A stretch of 64,000 bases of DNA from Haloplanus rubicundus (GTDB lineage Archaea > Halobacteriota > Halobacteria > Halobacteriales > Haloferacaceae): assembly GCF_003342675.1 (NCBI RefSeq), contig NZ_CP031148.1, positions 3,337,388 through 3,401,387 on the forward strand, given 5' to 3'. Below are positions 1 to 10,282 of the stretch, one piece after another. The notes under the pieces are model-generated. The model was not told the DNA's origin and made no database searches. It saw only the letters and a list, made by a program, of their open reading frames with translations. Every line of letters begins with the position of its first letter. Position 1 is the first letter of the stretch. A program made the translations under genes and the position numbers.

Positions 1-115
1 GTTCAAACGCCGATTCCGCAACCTCGTCGACGACCCCAGCGAGAGCGACTTCCGGCGTGACCTCGTGGCGGTGACGAAGGAGTACGCCCTCGGCGGCGGC
101 CGGGCGGCGGACTAG
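1..115 (+). CDS. C-terminal end of an unidentified protein (partial)
   Basis: An open frame enters from the left edge (first full codon at base 2) and stops with TAG at 113-115, leaving 37 residues rich in Arg, Asp and Gly. The stop overlaps the stop of the convergent dehydrogenase gene within the tetranucleotide CTAG at 112-115, so the two genes meet tail to tail. The fragment is too short to name. It could also be a chance open frame, but its codon use fits the neighbours and the exact meeting of stops supports a real gene. Confidence 0.5.
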   Translation, partial: FKRRFRNLVDDPSESDFRRDLVAVTKEYALGGGRAAD

Positions 116-1320
116 CGGCCACGGGCCGACTCGCGCCCCTCGGCCGCCGCCTCGAACACCGCGATCACGTCCTCGCGGTCCATGTCACGGGGGTTGCGGT
201 CGATGTTGTGCTCGGAGTGTTCGAACGCCACGTCCGCGAACGCCGCGAACGTCTCGCGGTCGAAGTCGCCGTACGTCGCGATGCTCGTCGGCACGTCCAC
301 GTCTTCCAGCAGGTCGAAGACCGCCTCGACGCTCCGGTCGGCGAAGGCCCGCTCCGACTCGCCGGGCCGACGCTCCTCACCGAGCAGGCCGGCCAGATCG
401 GCGAATCGACCGACTTCGGCGGGGACGTTGTACCGCATCACGTGTGGGAGGAGGACGCCGTTGGCCAGCCCGTGGCCCAGCCCACACTCCATCCCGAGCG
501 GGTAGGTGAGCGCGTGGACGGCGCCCAGTCCGGAGTTGACGAACGCCTGCCCCGCGAGCGTCGCCGCGAGGCTCATGTTGGCGCGGGCCGCGTCGTTTTC
601 CGGCCCCTGCGCGACGGCGGGCCGCAGGTTCGCCGCGACGAGTTCGACCGCCCGGCGCGCCAGCGTGTCGGTGTAGGGCGTCCGGAGCAGGGAGACGTAG
701 CTCTCTATCGCGTGGGTCAGCGCGTCCAGCCCCGTCGCCGCCGCGACGCCCGGCGGCATCGTCTCCGTCAGGTCCGGATCGACCGCCGCGAGGTCCGCGA
801 AGAGATGCGGCGAGAAGACGACCCGTTTCACGCCGCCCTCACGCTCGTCGGCGAAGACGCCGATGTGGGTCACCTCGCTGCCCGTCCCCGCCGTCGTCGG
901 GACGAGCGCCAGCGGCCCCGTCTCGCCCGGCACGTTGTCCATGCCGAGCATGTCACGCACCGGGCCGCCGTGTTCGGCGAGCGCCGCCGCGAGCTTCGCC
1001 GTATCCATCGAACTGCCGCCGCCGACGCCCACGACCAGGTCGCGGTCGGCCACCCGTTCGGCCGCGTCCTCGACCATCGACAGCTTCGGCTCGGGCGCCA
1101 CGCCGTCGTACACCGCCACGTCGACGCCCGCGGCGTCGAGGCGGGCGACCGGCGCGTCGATGACGCCGCTGTCGGCCAGGAAGTCGTCGGTGACGACGAG
1201 CGCCGATTCGATCCCCCGCTCCGCCGCGAAGGCTTCGAGGGCGTCGACGGCGCCCGCGCCGTACTCGACGTGGTCGGGACTCCGGATCGAGTGGGATTCG
1301 GTGAGCGAACCGAGTGACAT
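112..1320 (-). CDS. Iron-containing alcohol dehydrogenase family protein
   Basis: The 402-residue protein belongs to the group III (iron-type) alcohol dehydrogenases, soluble NAD(P)-dependent enzymes that interconvert alcohols and aldehydes or ketones. The dinucleotide-binding GGGSSMDTAK motif lies near residue 100 and PTTAGTGSEV near 145. The metal-ligand positions are the Asp and His of GLDALTHAIESY and the two His in the segment from GAVHALTYPLG to GLGHGLANG. Length is normal for the family. A TATA-like ACATATACTG (1344-1353 on the plus strand) about 25-30 bases before the ATG suggests a leaderless message. The substrate is not evident. The gene sits where many haloarchaea have fusA after rps7. 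Confidence 0.9.
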   Translation of the reverse strand: MSLGSLTESHSIRSPDHVEYGAGAVDALEAFAAERGIESALVVTDDFLADSGVIDAPVARLDAAGVDVAVYDGVAPEPKLSMVEDAAERVADRDLVVGVGGGSSMDTAKLAAALAEHGGPVRDMLGMDNVPGETGPLALVPTTAGTGSEVTHIGVFADEREGGVKRVVFSPHLFADLAAVDPDLTETMPPGVAAATGLDALTHAIESYVSLLRTPYTDTLARRAVELVAANLRPAVAQGPENDAARANMSLAATLAGQAFVNSGLGAVHALTYPLGMECGLGHGLANGVLLPHVMRYNVPAEVGRFADLAGLLGEERRPGESERAFADRSVEAVFDLLEDVDVPTSIATYGDFDRETFAAFADVAFEHSEHNIDRNPRDMDREDVIAVFEAAAEGRESARGR

Positions 1321-1341
1321 GCCAACCCCGTCGGGCGGGGG

Positions 1342-1353
1342 CTACATATACTG
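1342..1353 (-). promoter_or_regulatory. TATA box of the alcohol dehydrogenase gene
   Basis: Read on the minus strand this is CAGTATATGTAG, centred about 27 bases before the ATG at 1320. That is the spacing expected for a leaderless haloarchaeal transcript. Confidence 0.55.
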
Positions 1354-1393
1354 TCGGCTGTCGGCCGTCGTCGAAACGAAAGAAAGGTGTAGA

Positions 1394-2008
1394 TTACCGG
1401 GCGGCGGCGGCGACCCGCTCGGCTTCCTCTTTTTGATTGATGGCGTAGGTCCCGACGTCGTAGTCCGCGGCGCCCATCAACTGCGTGGCGAGCGCCTGCG
1501 CGGCGCTCGTCGGCGTCTTGTAGGACCCGCGGTAGGTCCCCTCCGCGAGGAACTTCAGCGCCTGGTCGACCCGGCGCTGGGGCGCCACGTCGACGGCCTG
1601 CGGGACGGAGATGCCGCCGTATTTCAGGCGGACCGTCTCCTCACGCGGCGCGGCGTTCTCGACGGCCGTGACGAGCACCTGCACCGGGTTCTCCTCCGTG
1701 TCCTCGTGGACGATCTCGAAGGCGTCGCGGACGATACGCATCGCCTGCTGCTTTTTCCCCGTGTTCTCCTCGGTCTGCATCAGGCGGTTGATCAACCGCT
1801 CGACGACCGAGATTTCGCTCTTCTGGAACTGCTTGGAGGCGTGGCGACCCATCGTGTGCGCAATGGGGGTCACGTTGATGTAGCGCTGCGTGCTGGGGTC
1901 GTTGTACGCGATGTCGTCCGTCTCCCAGACGCCGAAGAGCAGCGCGTCCGTCTCCTGGTCCTCGCTCCCGGCCGGGGCGTCCGGCTCGGGGGTGTCGCTC
2001 TCGGACAT
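1394..2008 (-). CDS. rps7: 30S ribosomal protein S7
   Basis: The 204-residue protein is archaeal S7 (uS7), the head-assembly protein of the small subunit that binds 16S rRNA. It has an acidic haloarchaeal N-terminal extension (residues 1-20) followed by the conserved core, including RHASKQF and the segment around GGISVPQAVDVAPQRR. An in-frame ORF extends upstream to 2443, but the ATG at 2008 overlaps the rps12 stop as TAATG and gives the expected N-terminus, so 2008 is chosen. It is translationally coupled to rps12. Confidence 0.97.
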   Translation of the reverse strand: MSESDTPEPDAPAGSEDQETDALLFGVWETDDIAYNDPSTQRYINVTPIAHTMGRHASKQFQKSEISVVERLINRLMQTEENTGKKQQAMRIVRDAFEIVHEDTEENPVQVLVTAVENAAPREETVRLKYGGISVPQAVDVAPQRRVDQALKFLAEGTYRGSYKTPTSAAQALATQLMGAADYDVGTYAINQKEEAERVAAAAR

Positions 2009-2436
2009 TATCGGACCGGTTTCTCCGCGTTCCCGCGGACGAGTTCGATCATCGACACGCCGTTGACCTTCTCGACTTTGTAGTTCACGCCGGAGAGGTC
2101 GCCCATCGCACGACCCTTCGCGCCGCCGATGCCGGCGATGGTGACCTCGTCGTGTTCGTCGATGAAGGAGATGGCGCCGTCGCCGGGACAGAAGGCCGTC
2201 ACCTGCTTCCCGTTCTTGATGAGCTGGACCCGGACGCACTTCCGGATCGCGGAGTTGGGCTGTTTCGCCTCGATGCCGACCTTCTCGAGGACGATGCCCC
2301 GGGCCTGGGGCGCACCCTCGAGCGGGTCCGATTTCTTCCGGAGGCCGCGCTCGCGTCGCGCGTACTCCGAGTCGGACCACCGTCGCGTCTGGCGGTCCTT
2401 CTTGAGTTTGCGGGCCGCGTACTTGCCGTTCGCCAT
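2008..2436 (-). CDS. rps12: 30S ribosomal protein S12
   Basis: The 142-residue protein is archaeal S12 (uS12) of the decoding centre. The family signature is clear ([13 protein letters not shown] near residue 60, then [17 protein letters not shown]). It shares a stop/start overlap with rps7. In classic haloarchaeal maps rps12 and rps7 follow nusA at the end of the RNA polymerase operon. Here 1.4 kb holding an opposite-strand gene lies between, and a TATA-like GCTTAAGTAG sits 25-34 bases upstream, so the pair probably has its own promoter. Confidence 0.98.
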   Translation of the reverse strand: MANGKYAARKLKKDRQTRRWSDSEYARRERGLRKKSDPLEGAPQARGIVLEKVGIEAKQPNSAIRKCVRVQLIKNGKQVTAFCPGDGAISFIDEHDEVTIAGIGGAKGRAMGDLSGVNYKVEKVNGVSMIELVRGNAEKPVR

Positions 2437-2460
2437 AGTGCAACTCAGTTGCCGACGGAG

Positions 2461-2470
2461 CTACTTAAGC
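2461..2470 (-). promoter_or_regulatory. Candidate promoter of rps12-rps7
   Basis: The minus-strand sequence GCTTAAGTAG lies 25-34 bases before the rps12 ATG, matching a leaderless TATA position. The next 150 bases (2471-2620) show no gene. Confidence 0.5.
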
Positions 2471-2623
2471 CTCCCTTTTCCGGATCGACGAAACCGGCTC
2501 AGAACGCGTTAGGGCACCCGCTACTCCGATCTGAGCCGGTCCTCTCGCCCGAGCCGCGCCCGGAGAACGACGCTCAGCGTCGAAAGAGCGCCGAGAGGGC
2601 GTGAGAGCCGGCCCCCCCAGAAG

Positions 2624-2631
2624 CCTTATTT
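2624..2631 (+). promoter_or_regulatory. TATA box of the PQQ-repeat lipoprotein gene
   Basis: CCTTATTT lies 24-31 bases before the ATG at 2655, which supports that start over an in-frame ATG at 2601 and suggests a leaderless transcript. Confidence 0.5.
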
Positions 2632-2654
2632 CGGCGGTACCGCCACACGCGGCC

Positions 2655-3854
2655 ATGGGCTCCCGCCGACACGCCCTCGCCCTCCTCGGAAGCACCGCGA
2701 CGGTCGGTCTGAGCGGCTGTCTGTTCGGCGGCTTCGGCGCCGGCGAGTCCGGCCCGCCGCCGACCGTCTCGAACCGCCGCGTCGAGACGGCGGGGTCGGT
2801 TCCACAGTATCAGGTCGACGCCGACAACGCCGGTGTCCTCCCCGGCGCCGCGCCCACGGACCCGTCTATCGCGTGGCGCCGCACGCCGAACCGGTACGAC
2901 GCCGCCCAACCCGTCGTCGACGGCGACGCCATCTACGTCGCCTTCGACGGCGCTCTGGTGAGCCTCGCCATCGGCGACGGCGACGAGTCGTGGACCGTCG
3001 ACGCGGGCCACGCCTCGGCGGCCGCGCCGGCCGTCCACGACGGCACCGTGTATCTGACCGTCTGGAACGGCGGCGAATCCGTTCCTCGCGGCCTCGTCGC
3101 CGTCGACGCCGCCGACGGCACCGAACGCTGGCGCGCCCTCACCGACAACGACGTCAACGCGTCGCCCACCCCGACCGACGACGCTGTCTTCGTCGGCGGC
3201 GGGTTCGAGAACTCGGCGGTGGCCGCCGTGGAACACGACGGGACCGTCAGGTGGCGCCGCGACCTCGGCGTGTACGCTGCCGCCCCCGCCGTCGTCGACG
3301 CTCTCGCCGTCTACGCGACCGGCGAGTCTGGGTCGGTCGTCGCCCTCGATACGGAGACGGGGGAGACGGTCTGGGAGCGGTCGGTCGACGGCCGAACCAC
3401 GGCCGCGCCGGCCGTCGTCGGGGAGTCGGTCGTCGTCGCCGACGAGACGGGGACGGTCCGCCGTCTCGACGCCACGACGGGCGAGGAGAAGTGGCACGCG
3501 ACCGTCGACGGCCGCGTCGACCGCTCGGTGGCCGTCGACGACGTGGCCGTCGTCGCACACGACGGGGGCCTGACGGCGCTCGCACTGGCGGGTGGCGAAC
3601 GACGATGGACGACCGACCTCGACGCCGACCCGACCGCCCCGATTCTGACCGACGACGCCGTCGTCGTCGGCGCGGGGCGGGACGTGGTCGCGCTCGCCCG
3701 CTCCGACGGGGCGGAGCGCTGGCGGGTCGAGACGCGAGAACGGAGTTACACGGACGTGTTCCTGAGCGGCGTGACCGGATCGCCCGTCGTCGTCGACGGG
3801 ACCGTCGTCGTCGCGACGCAGGCCGGCGACGTGTACGCGCTCGACGACGGCTAA
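2655..3854 (+). CDS. PQQ-like beta-propeller lipoprotein
   Basis: The 399-residue exported lipoprotein has an RR-containing Tat-type signal (residues 3-20) ending in a lipobox, LSGC. The rest is a beta-propeller of PQQ/BamB-type repeats: units such as GLVAVDAADGTERWR, VVALDTETGETVWER and VRRLDATTGEEKWH recur every 40 residues or so. It should sit on the outer face of the membrane, as a binding or scaffold protein; no enzymatic residues can be named. It is transcribed against the flanking nusA and rps12, with 19 bases between its stop and that of nusA. Its presence inside the translation/transcription locus looks like an insertion. Confidence 0.85.
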   Translation: MGSRRHALALLGSTATVGLSGCLFGGFGAGESGPPPTVSNRRVETAGSVPQYQVDADNAGVLPGAAPTDPSIAWRRTPNRYDAAQPVVDGDAIYVAFDGALVSLAIGDGDESWTVDAGHASAAAPAVHDGTVYLTVWNGGESVPRGLVAVDAADGTERWRALTDNDVNASPTPTDDAVFVGGGFENSAVAAVEHDGTVRWRRDLGVYAAAPAVVDALAVYATGESGSVVALDTETGETVWERSVDGRTTAAPAVVGESVVVADETGTVRRLDATTGEEKWHATVDGRVDRSVAVDDVAVVAHDGGLTALALAGGERRWTTDLDADPTAPILTDDAVVVGAGRDVVALARSDGAERWRVETRERSYTDVFLSGVTGSPVVVDGTVVVATQAGDVYALDDG

Positions 3855-3873
3855 GTGAGCCGCGTGACCGCCG

Positions 3874-4299
3874 TCACGTCAACTGCACGTCGTCCAACTC
3901 GTAATGTCGGCGCGCCAGTCGCCGCGCCGTCTCGATGTTGCGCCCGTCGCGCCCGATGGCGGCGCCGCGGTCGGCGTCCGGGACCTCCGCGTAGGCCACC
4001 CGGTCGCCCTGTTCGCTGATCGTGACGTGCGTCACCGCCGCCGGGGAGAGCACGTTGGCGACGAACGCCTCCGGCGTGTCCGCGTCCTCGACGAGTTCGA
4101 CCGTCCGGCCGAGCGCCTCCTCGACGCGCCGGACGTTTCGGCCGCCGGGACCGACCGCCTGTGCCATCTCGCCGGCCGCGACGAGGAAGACGACGCGGTC
4201 GGCGTCGTCGTAAACCAGGCAGTCACGGGCGGTCGCGCCGGTTTCGTCCTCGAACCGGGCGATGTACCGGCGGTCGCGATCCGAGAGGGTGACCCGCAT
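3874..4299 (-). CDS. nusA: NusA-like transcription factor (two KH domains)
   Basis: This 141-residue archaeal NusA-type protein consists of two KH RNA-binding domains, with GPGGRNVRRVEE near residue 50 and GRDGRNIETARRLA near 115. Archaeal NusA lacks the bacterial N-terminal polymerase-binding and S1 domains, so the length is normal. It follows rpoA'' by 9 bases in the RNA polymerase operon, where it is expected to bind nascent RNA during elongation or termination. Confidence 0.95.
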   Translation of the reverse strand: MRVTLSDRDRRYIARFEDETGATARDCLVYDDADRVVFLVAAGEMAQAVGPGGRNVRRVEEALGRTVELVEDADTPEAFVANVLSPAAVTHVTISEQGDRVAYAEVPDADRGAAIGRDGRNIETARRLARRHYELDDVQLT

Positions 4300-4308
4300 C
4301 GTGCGAGC

Positions 4309-5520
4309 CTAGTCGTCCGACGGCTGCTTCGCGCTGAACGAGCCCATCCGCAGGTCCACGTCGCCGGTGCCGATGGCGACCGGCTTGCCGACGATGACGT
4401 TCTCGATGACGCCGTCGAGGCGGTCGCGCTCGCCGTGGATCGCCGCGTCGAGCAGGTGGTTGACCGTCACCTCGAAGGCGGCGCGGGCGAGCACCGACTC
4501 CTTCGATCCCGAGATGCCGTGCCGGCCGATGGACTCGATGGTGCCGCGGTTGGTCATGATGTCCGCGACGAGCATCAGGTGGCGGACGTTCACGTCGTCC
4601 AGCCCCTGCTCTTCGAGCGTGTCCATCGTCTCGTTGATGATGGCCTCACGGGCCGCCTCGACGCCGAGGTTGCGGTAGATCTCGTGGATGTTGTTACAGG
4701 TCGTCCGCGAGGCGTCGACGCCCTCGATTTCGATCACGTCGCCGAAGGCCGACCCCTCGGTGTAGAGGACGAACTCCTCGCCGTCGTCGAGGGTCTCCTT
4801 CCGGATGACGACCCGGGAAACCTCCTCGATCCCCTTGAACACCACGTCGCGAAGCTCCTCGACCAACTGGAGCAGTTCGCGGTAGCTGGGTTCGGAGGGG
4901 CCGAACTCGATGAGCGTCCCCGAGCGCCGGGTCTGGACGCCGAGGGCGTCCTCGATGGTCTCGGCGATCTCCGCGGCGATCTCACCCACGTCGCCGACGG
5001 TCGGCCACCGCTCCAGCAGCGTCTCCTCGTTGAGGTCGACCTGCACCAGCATGTCCGCGACGTTCGTCGACACGTCACCCAGCGAGAGGATCTTGGTCGA
5101 CTCGATGGACCACACCACCTCGTGGGCGCGTTCGCGGTCGGTCGCGTACTCCTCGTCGAGATACACCGTCATCATCGGCGTGTCCGGCGTCTTCCGCGCG
5201 TCGACGAGTTCGATCAGCCGCGGGAGCCCCTGGGTCACGTCGATCTCCGCGACGCCCGCGTAGTGGAACGTGTTCATCGTCATCTGCGTCCCGGGCTCGC
5301 CGATGGACTGTGCCGACACCGTGCCGACGGGGTCGAGCGGGTCGACCCGCGTGTCGACGTAGCGCGACTCGGTCGCCTGCGCGATCTCGTTCGCCTGCTC
5401 GACCGTGACCGTCCCGCGGTCCTCGATGGTCTCGTAGATCTGGGTCTTGAGCCGCCGGGGCAACTCCGTGTCCTCGACGACCGCCTCGATGTCCTCGGTG
5501 ACGTGTTCGTACTCAGTCAT
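4309..5520 (-). CDS. rpoA2: DNA-directed RNA polymerase subunit A''
   Basis: The 403-residue protein is the C-terminal part of the largest polymerase subunit, encoded separately as in most archaea. It carries the trigger-loop region ([20 protein letters not shown] near residue 70, then [13 protein letters not shown]). Its start overlaps the rpoA' stop by 8 bases. The split from A' is the normal archaeal arrangement, not a frameshift. Confidence 0.98.
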   Translation of the reverse strand: MTEYEHVTEDIEAVVEDTELPRRLKTQIYETIEDRGTVTVEQANEIAQATESRYVDTRVDPLDPVGTVSAQSIGEPGTQMTMNTFHYAGVAEIDVTQGLPRLIELVDARKTPDTPMMTVYLDEEYATDRERAHEVVWSIESTKILSLGDVSTNVADMLVQVDLNEETLLERWPTVGDVGEIAAEIAETIEDALGVQTRRSGTLIEFGPSEPSYRELLQLVEELRDVVFKGIEEVSRVVIRKETLDDGEEFVLYTEGSAFGDVIEIEGVDASRTTCNNIHEIYRNLGVEAAREAIINETMDTLEEQGLDDVNVRHLMLVADIMTNRGTIESIGRHGISGSKESVLARAAFEVTVNHLLDAAIHGERDRLDGVIENVIVGKPVAIGTGDVDLRMGSFSAKQPSDD

Positions 5521-8452
5521 CGGACTCCACCTCCATGCCCTGGGCCTTGTTCAGACCGGGGCCGGCGTATTCGGAGAGGTTCGTCGGCGGCTCGCGCTCG
5601 CCGAGGAACCGCTCTTTCTCCTGGTCGGAGTCGAACTCCGCCTCGATGACCCGATCCGCGATCCCTTCGACGTCGATGGGGTTGTCGTCGGTGGAAGACA
5701 CCTTCACCGGACTGGTGCCGTCCTCGCCGAATTCGAACTGGACGATGGTGTCGGAGGTGTCGCGGACGGTGCCGTCGTACTGCGACTCGAGTTCGGACAG
5801 GGCGTTGATGAGGCGGCGCTGCAGGTAGCCGGACTTCGAGGTCCGGACTGCCGTGTCGACCAGCCCCTCGCGGCCACCCATGGCGTGGAAGAAGAACTCC
5901 CGCGGCGTCAGCCCGCCACGGTAGGAGTTCTCGACGAAGCCGTGGGCCTCCGCGGAGAGGTCGTTCGGCTCGTAGTGGCTGAGGGTGCGGTCCTCGTAGC
6001 CGCGGTTGATCCGCTCGCCGCGGACTGCCTGCTGGCCCACACAGCCGGCCATCTGGGTGAGGTTGAGCATCGACCCACGGGCGCCCGACCGGGCCATGAT
6101 GACCGCCGGGTTGTCCTCGTCGAAGTGGTCCTCGGCGATCTCGCCCGCGCTGTCGCGGGCCTTGCCGAGCGTCTGCATGATCTTCATCTCCAGCGTCTCG
6201 TCGATAGTCCGACCGGGGAGGGACTCGAGGTCACCCGCCTCGTAGGAGTCGATCAGGTCCTCGATCCGCTCGTAGGCGTTCCCGATGGCCTCGTCGACCA
6301 TCTCGTTCGCCTCCTCCGGGATCGACTCGTCGTCGATGCCGAGCGAGAACCCGAAGTGCATGATCGCCCGCATCGCCAGCGCGGCCACCTCGTTGATGAA
6401 CACGCGGGCGCGCGTCTCGGAGTACACCTTGGTCAGGGTGTCGACGATTTCGCCGCCGAACGCGCCGACCGCGTCCTCGTCGATGGTGCCCTCGACCAAC
6501 TGGCCGTCCTCGATGCGGACGGTGTCACCGGCCGACGACGTGAACTCGAGGTTCAGGTCGTCGGGCAGGAGTTCGGAGAAGACGGTGCGGCCCGTCCAGT
6601 AGGGCTCGCCGTCCTCCTCCCCGTCCGCCGGCGGGAGTTCGTCCACGCTCGTCGCGCGGAGCAGGTCGAGCGCCTGCGTCTCCGAGAAGTGGGGGTTCTC
6701 GTGGGTCAGCAGGTAGGTCCCGCTGATGTGGTCCTGAATCGCGCCGATGATGTTCTCGCCGAAGCGAGGGGAGAGGATCTGCTCCTGAACCCGCATCAGC
6801 ACCCGAGCCTCCGCCCGCGCCTCCTCGTTCTGGAGGGCGTGCATGTTCATCTCGTCGCCGTCGAAGTCGGCGTTGTACGGCGGGCAGACAGTGGTGTTCA
6901 GCCGGAACGTCTTGTACGGCATCACGACCACCTCGTGGGCCATGATCGACATCCGATGCAGCGATGGCTGTCGGTTGAAGATCACGATGTCGCCGTCGAC
7001 GAGGTGGCGGTTGACCTCCCACCCTTCCTCCACCTTGGTGGCGAGTTCCTCACAGTTCTTCTCGGTGACCTTCAGTCGGCGGCCGTCGGGCCGGCGCACG
7101 TAGTTCGCGCCCGGATGCCCCTCCGGCCCGTTGGCGACGTACTGTCGCGCGTTGTCGACGTTGCGCTCGGTCACGTTCAGCGTCTGTGTCATCTCCGTGG
7201 CGACCCGTTCGGGCACCCCGACCTCGTTGAGCGACAGGGTCGGGTCCGGACTGATGACCGTCCGGGCCGAGAAGTTGACGCGCTTCCCGGACAGCGAGCC
7301 ACGGAAGCGGCCCTCCTTGCCCTTGAGGCGCTGGGAGAGCGTCTTCAGCGGTCGACCGGAGCGGTGGCGCGCCGGCGGCGTCCCCGAAATCTCGTTGTCG
7401 ATGAACGTGGTGACGTGGTACTGGAGCAGTTCCCAGAGGTCCTCGATGATGAGCTGGGGCGCACCGGCCTCGCGGTTCTCCATGAACCGCTGGTTGATGC
7501 GGATGATGTCCACCAGCTTGTGGGTCAGGTCGTCCTCGGAGCGCTGGCCGTTGTCCAGCGTGATGGAGGGACGGGCCGTCACCGGCGGCACCGGCAGGAC
7601 GGTGAGGATCATCCACTCCGGCCGCGACCGGCTGGGATCGATGCCCAGCACCTCGATGTCCTCGTCCGGGATGTCCTCGAACCAGTCCCGGATGTCGGAG
7701 GGCATCAGCTTGTTCATGTCCTCCTCGGTCAGGTCCACACCGAGGGCCTTCTCCAACTGCTTCCGCGTGTCGCTTTTCGGCCGGAACTCGCCGGCCATGA
7801 TGTCGTTGACGCGCTCCAGATCGATACCGAGACCCTCCGCGAGTTCTCGGGGACTCGTCCCCTCGTCGTCCTCGTCGTCCGGGTCGGGCTGCATCGCCTC
7901 GGCGATGCGCTCCGAATAGTCCCCGGCGAGCACGTCCTGCACCTCGTAGTAGGTGGTCGGCTTCTCGTGTTTGATGTCGTGCATCACGCCGTCGCAGTCC
8001 GGGAACGGGCAGTAGCTCTGCTTGCGCGCCTGCCGGACCGCCGCCTTCAGCACGTCGTTGGGGTCCTTGCCGAGCTCCTCGGCCCGGGCGAGGTTCCCCT
8101 CGTACTCCTCGCGTTCCTCCTCGGTGAGCGCCAGCCGACCGCACTCCCGACACGTCGAGCGCAGGAGCCGCCGGATGAGCTTCGTGAAGCCGACGTGGAT
8201 GACGGGCGCCGCGAGTTCGATGTGGCCGAAGTGCCCGTTACACGACCCCGAGTGCTGGCCGCAGGTCCGACACTCCAGTCCGGGGTCGATGACGCCCAGA
8301 CGCGGGTCCATCAACCCCATGTCGATGGGGTAGCCGTCGTCGTCGTAGGTGTCCGCCGTGATGACCTTCGTCGCGGACATGTCGCGATACGTCTCCGGGT
8401 CCATCAGCCCGAACTGAATGCCGCCGATCTCCTTTGGTGTCTGCATTGACAT
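5513..8452 (-). CDS. rpoA1: DNA-directed RNA polymerase subunit A'
   Basis: The 979-residue catalytic subunit contains the N-terminal zinc ligands ([17 protein letters not shown] near residue 60), a further CREC, and the magnesium-binding [10 protein letters not shown] around residues 527-536. The bridge-helix region near [19 protein letters not shown] is also present. It is 2 bases from rpoB' upstream and overlaps rpoA'' downstream, so all subunits are made from one message. Acidic surface loops (for example near residue 190) are a halophile trait. Confidence 0.98.
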   Translation of the reverse strand: MSMQTPKEIGGIQFGLMDPETYRDMSATKVITADTYDDDGYPIDMGLMDPRLGVIDPGLECRTCGQHSGSCNGHFGHIELAAPVIHVGFTKLIRRLLRSTCRECGRLALTEEEREEYEGNLARAEELGKDPNDVLKAAVRQARKQSYCPFPDCDGVMHDIKHEKPTTYYEVQDVLAGDYSERIAEAMQPDPDDEDDEGTSPRELAEGLGIDLERVNDIMAGEFRPKSDTRKQLEKALGVDLTEEDMNKLMPSDIRDWFEDIPDEDIEVLGIDPSRSRPEWMILTVLPVPPVTARPSITLDNGQRSEDDLTHKLVDIIRINQRFMENREAGAPQLIIEDLWELLQYHVTTFIDNEISGTPPARHRSGRPLKTLSQRLKGKEGRFRGSLSGKRVNFSARTVISPDPTLSLNEVGVPERVATEMTQTLNVTERNVDNARQYVANGPEGHPGANYVRRPDGRRLKVTEKNCEELATKVEEGWEVNRHLVDGDIVIFNRQPSLHRMSIMAHEVVVMPYKTFRLNTTVCPPYNADFDGDEMNMHALQNEEARAEARVLMRVQEQILSPRFGENIIGAIQDHISGTYLLTHENPHFSETQALDLLRATSVDELPPADGEEDGEPYWTGRTVFSELLPDDLNLEFTSSAGDTVRIEDGQLVEGTIDEDAVGAFGGEIVDTLTKVYSETRARVFINEVAALAMRAIMHFGFSLGIDDESIPEEANEMVDEAIGNAYERIEDLIDSYEAGDLESLPGRTIDETLEMKIMQTLGKARDSAGEIAEDHFDEDNPAVIMARSGARGSMLNLTQMAGCVGQQAVRGERINRGYEDRTLSHYEPNDLSAEAHGFVENSYRGGLTPREFFFHAMGGREGLVDTAVRTSKSGYLQRRLINALSELESQYDGTVRDTSDTIVQFEFGEDGTSPVKVSSTDDNPIDVEGIADRVIEAEFDSDQEKERFLGEREPPTNLSEYAGPGLNKAQGMEVESDD

Positions 8453-8454
8453 TG

Positions 8455-10281
8455 TTACACTGCGTCCTCGAGTTCCAGCCGCGGTCGAATGCCGAGCGCG
8501 ATCATCTCGTCGAGGAGGAGCTTGAACGCGTAGCTCACCTCGATCTCGTGGATGTCGTCCTCGTCGCCAGTGACGGGGTCGTACACCCGGCGCTGCTCCA
8601 CGTCCTCGACGGCGACCATCCCCGTCTCGGCGCTGATGTAGACGTTCTCGCGGTCCGAGGAGTCGAGCAGGCGCTCCTTGAGCGCCATCGCCGCCCCGTG
8701 ACCGATCAGCACCTCACGCTCCATCTCGCCCACGCGCAGGCCACCCTCGCGGGCGCGACCCTCGGTGGGCTGGCGGGTGAGCACCTGCACCGGCCCGCGC
8801 GAGCGGGCGTGCAGCTTGTTGCTCACCATGTGGTACAGCTTGTGGTAGAAGATGGTGCCGACGAAAATCTCGGCCTCGATCTTCTCCCCCGTGACGCCGG
8901 AGTACATGACCTCCTTGCCCGAGGACTCGAAGCCGTGCTCTTCGAGCGCCCCCCGGAGTTCCGACTCGTCTTCGCCCTGGAACGCCGTCCCGTCGACGCG
9001 ACGACCTTCGAGCGAGCCGACCTTGCCGCCCAGCATCTCCAGCACGTGGCCGACCGTCATCCGCGACGGCAGGGCGTGCGGGTTGAGCACCAGGTCGGGG
9101 ACGACGCCCTCCTGCGTGAAGGGCATGTCCTCCTGGGGTGCGAGGTGGCCGACGACGCCCTTCTGGCCGTGGCGGGATGCGAACTTGTCCCCGAGTTCGG
9201 GGATGCGTTCGTCCCGCACCGAGACCTTCGAGAGCTTCGAGCCGTCCTCGCCCTCCATCAGCGTGACCGTGTCGACGACGCCGTCCTCGCCGCTCCGCAT
9301 CGTGACGCTCGTCTCGCGACGTTTCTGGGGGGACAGGCCGCCCATGTCGTCCGGCTCCTCCAAGAAGCGCGGGGGACTGGTCTTCCCCAGCAGGACCGAG
9401 TTCTCGTCGACCTGCGTCTCGGGGTTGACGAGGCCGTCCTCGTCCAGATGCGTGTAGGCGTCCTCACCGCGGGCGCCGCGGACGTCCTGACTCGGCACCT
9501 CGAAGCGGTCCTCCTGACCGCCCGGATACCGGCGCTCCTCGCCCTCGTAGGTCCGGAAGAAGTGCGACCGGGCGAGCGCGCGGTCGACCGACCCCTTGTT
9601 CATCACGAGCGCGTCCTCGATGTTGAACCCCTCGTAGCTCATGACGGCGACGACGAAGTTCTGAGCCGCCGGGCGCTCGTCGAACCCGATCTGTTCCGTG
9701 GTCTGCGTTTTGACCATGGCCAGCTGCGGGTAATGCATCAGGTGCTGGCGCGTGTCCGGTCGAATCCGGTAGTTCGCCGCCGGCAGCCCGAGCGACTGCT
9801 TCATCATCCCCGCACCCATCGTAATCCGTGGCGACGCGTTGTGTTCGGGGTAGGGAATCATCCCGGCGCCGATGCCGAAGATGAGCTGTGGGTCGATTTC
9901 GAGGTGGGTGTGACGCTCGTTGAGTTCGTCCTCGTCGACGGCGACGTAGATGTCCTCCTCCTCCTCGGCGTCGATGAACTCGATGTAGCCGCGCTCGACG
10001 AGCTGTTCGAAGCTGAGTTCGCCGTTCTCGACCGCCTCGATTTCCTCGTCGGTGAGAAGCGGGTCGCCGTCCTCGACGACGATCAGCGGGCGGCGAGCCC
10101 GTCCCGCGTCCGCGTTGATGATGACCTCGCGCGTGCGCTCCTTGATGGAGACGTTGACCATGTCGCTGACGTCCCCGCGCCGGCGCGCTTCGCGGATCTG
10201 TTCTGCGAGCTGTTCGGGGTCGGGATGCGTACCGACCAGACTGCCGTTGACGTATACTTTCGCCTCGCGTGCTTGAGCCAT
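8455..10281 (-). CDS. rpoB1: DNA-directed RNA polymerase subunit B'
   Basis: The 608-residue protein is the C-terminal half of the second-largest subunit. Hallmarks are the active-site region [12 protein letters not shown], the clamp segment [12 protein letters not shown], and [14 protein letters not shown] near the end. The B subunit is split into B'' and B' in most euryarchaea. One base separates its start from the rpoB'' stop. Confidence 0.98.
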   Translation of the reverse strand: MAQAREAKVYVNGSLVGTHPDPEQLAEQIREARRRGDVSDMVNVSIKERTREVIINADAGRARRPLIVVEDGDPLLTDEEIEAVENGELSFEQLVERGYIEFIDAEEEEDIYVAVDEDELNERHTHLEIDPQLIFGIGAGMIPYPEHNASPRITMGAGMMKQSLGLPAANYRIRPDTRQHLMHYPQLAMVKTQTTEQIGFDERPAAQNFVVAVMSYEGFNIEDALVMNKGSVDRALARSHFFRTYEGEERRYPGGQEDRFEVPSQDVRGARGEDAYTHLDEDGLVNPETQVDENSVLLGKTSPPRFLEEPDDMGGLSPQKRRETSVTMRSGEDGVVDTVTLMEGEDGSKLSKVSVRDERIPELGDKFASRHGQKGVVGHLAPQEDMPFTQEGVVPDLVLNPHALPSRMTVGHVLEMLGGKVGSLEGRRVDGTAFQGEDESELRGALEEHGFESSGKEVMYSGVTGEKIEAEIFVGTIFYHKLYHMVSNKLHARSRGPVQVLTRQPTEGRAREGGLRVGEMEREVLIGHGAAMALKERLLDSSDRENVYISAETGMVAVEDVEQRRVYDPVTGDEDDIHEIEVSYAFKLLLDEMIALGIRPRLELEDAV

Positions 10282-10282
10282 G

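Noticed and set aside
5447..8449. 1000-codon plus-strand ORF opposite rpoA1
   Set aside because: It is the antisense shadow of a certain gene; high GC keeps the opposite frame open. The product is Val/Arg/Asp-rich with no fold.
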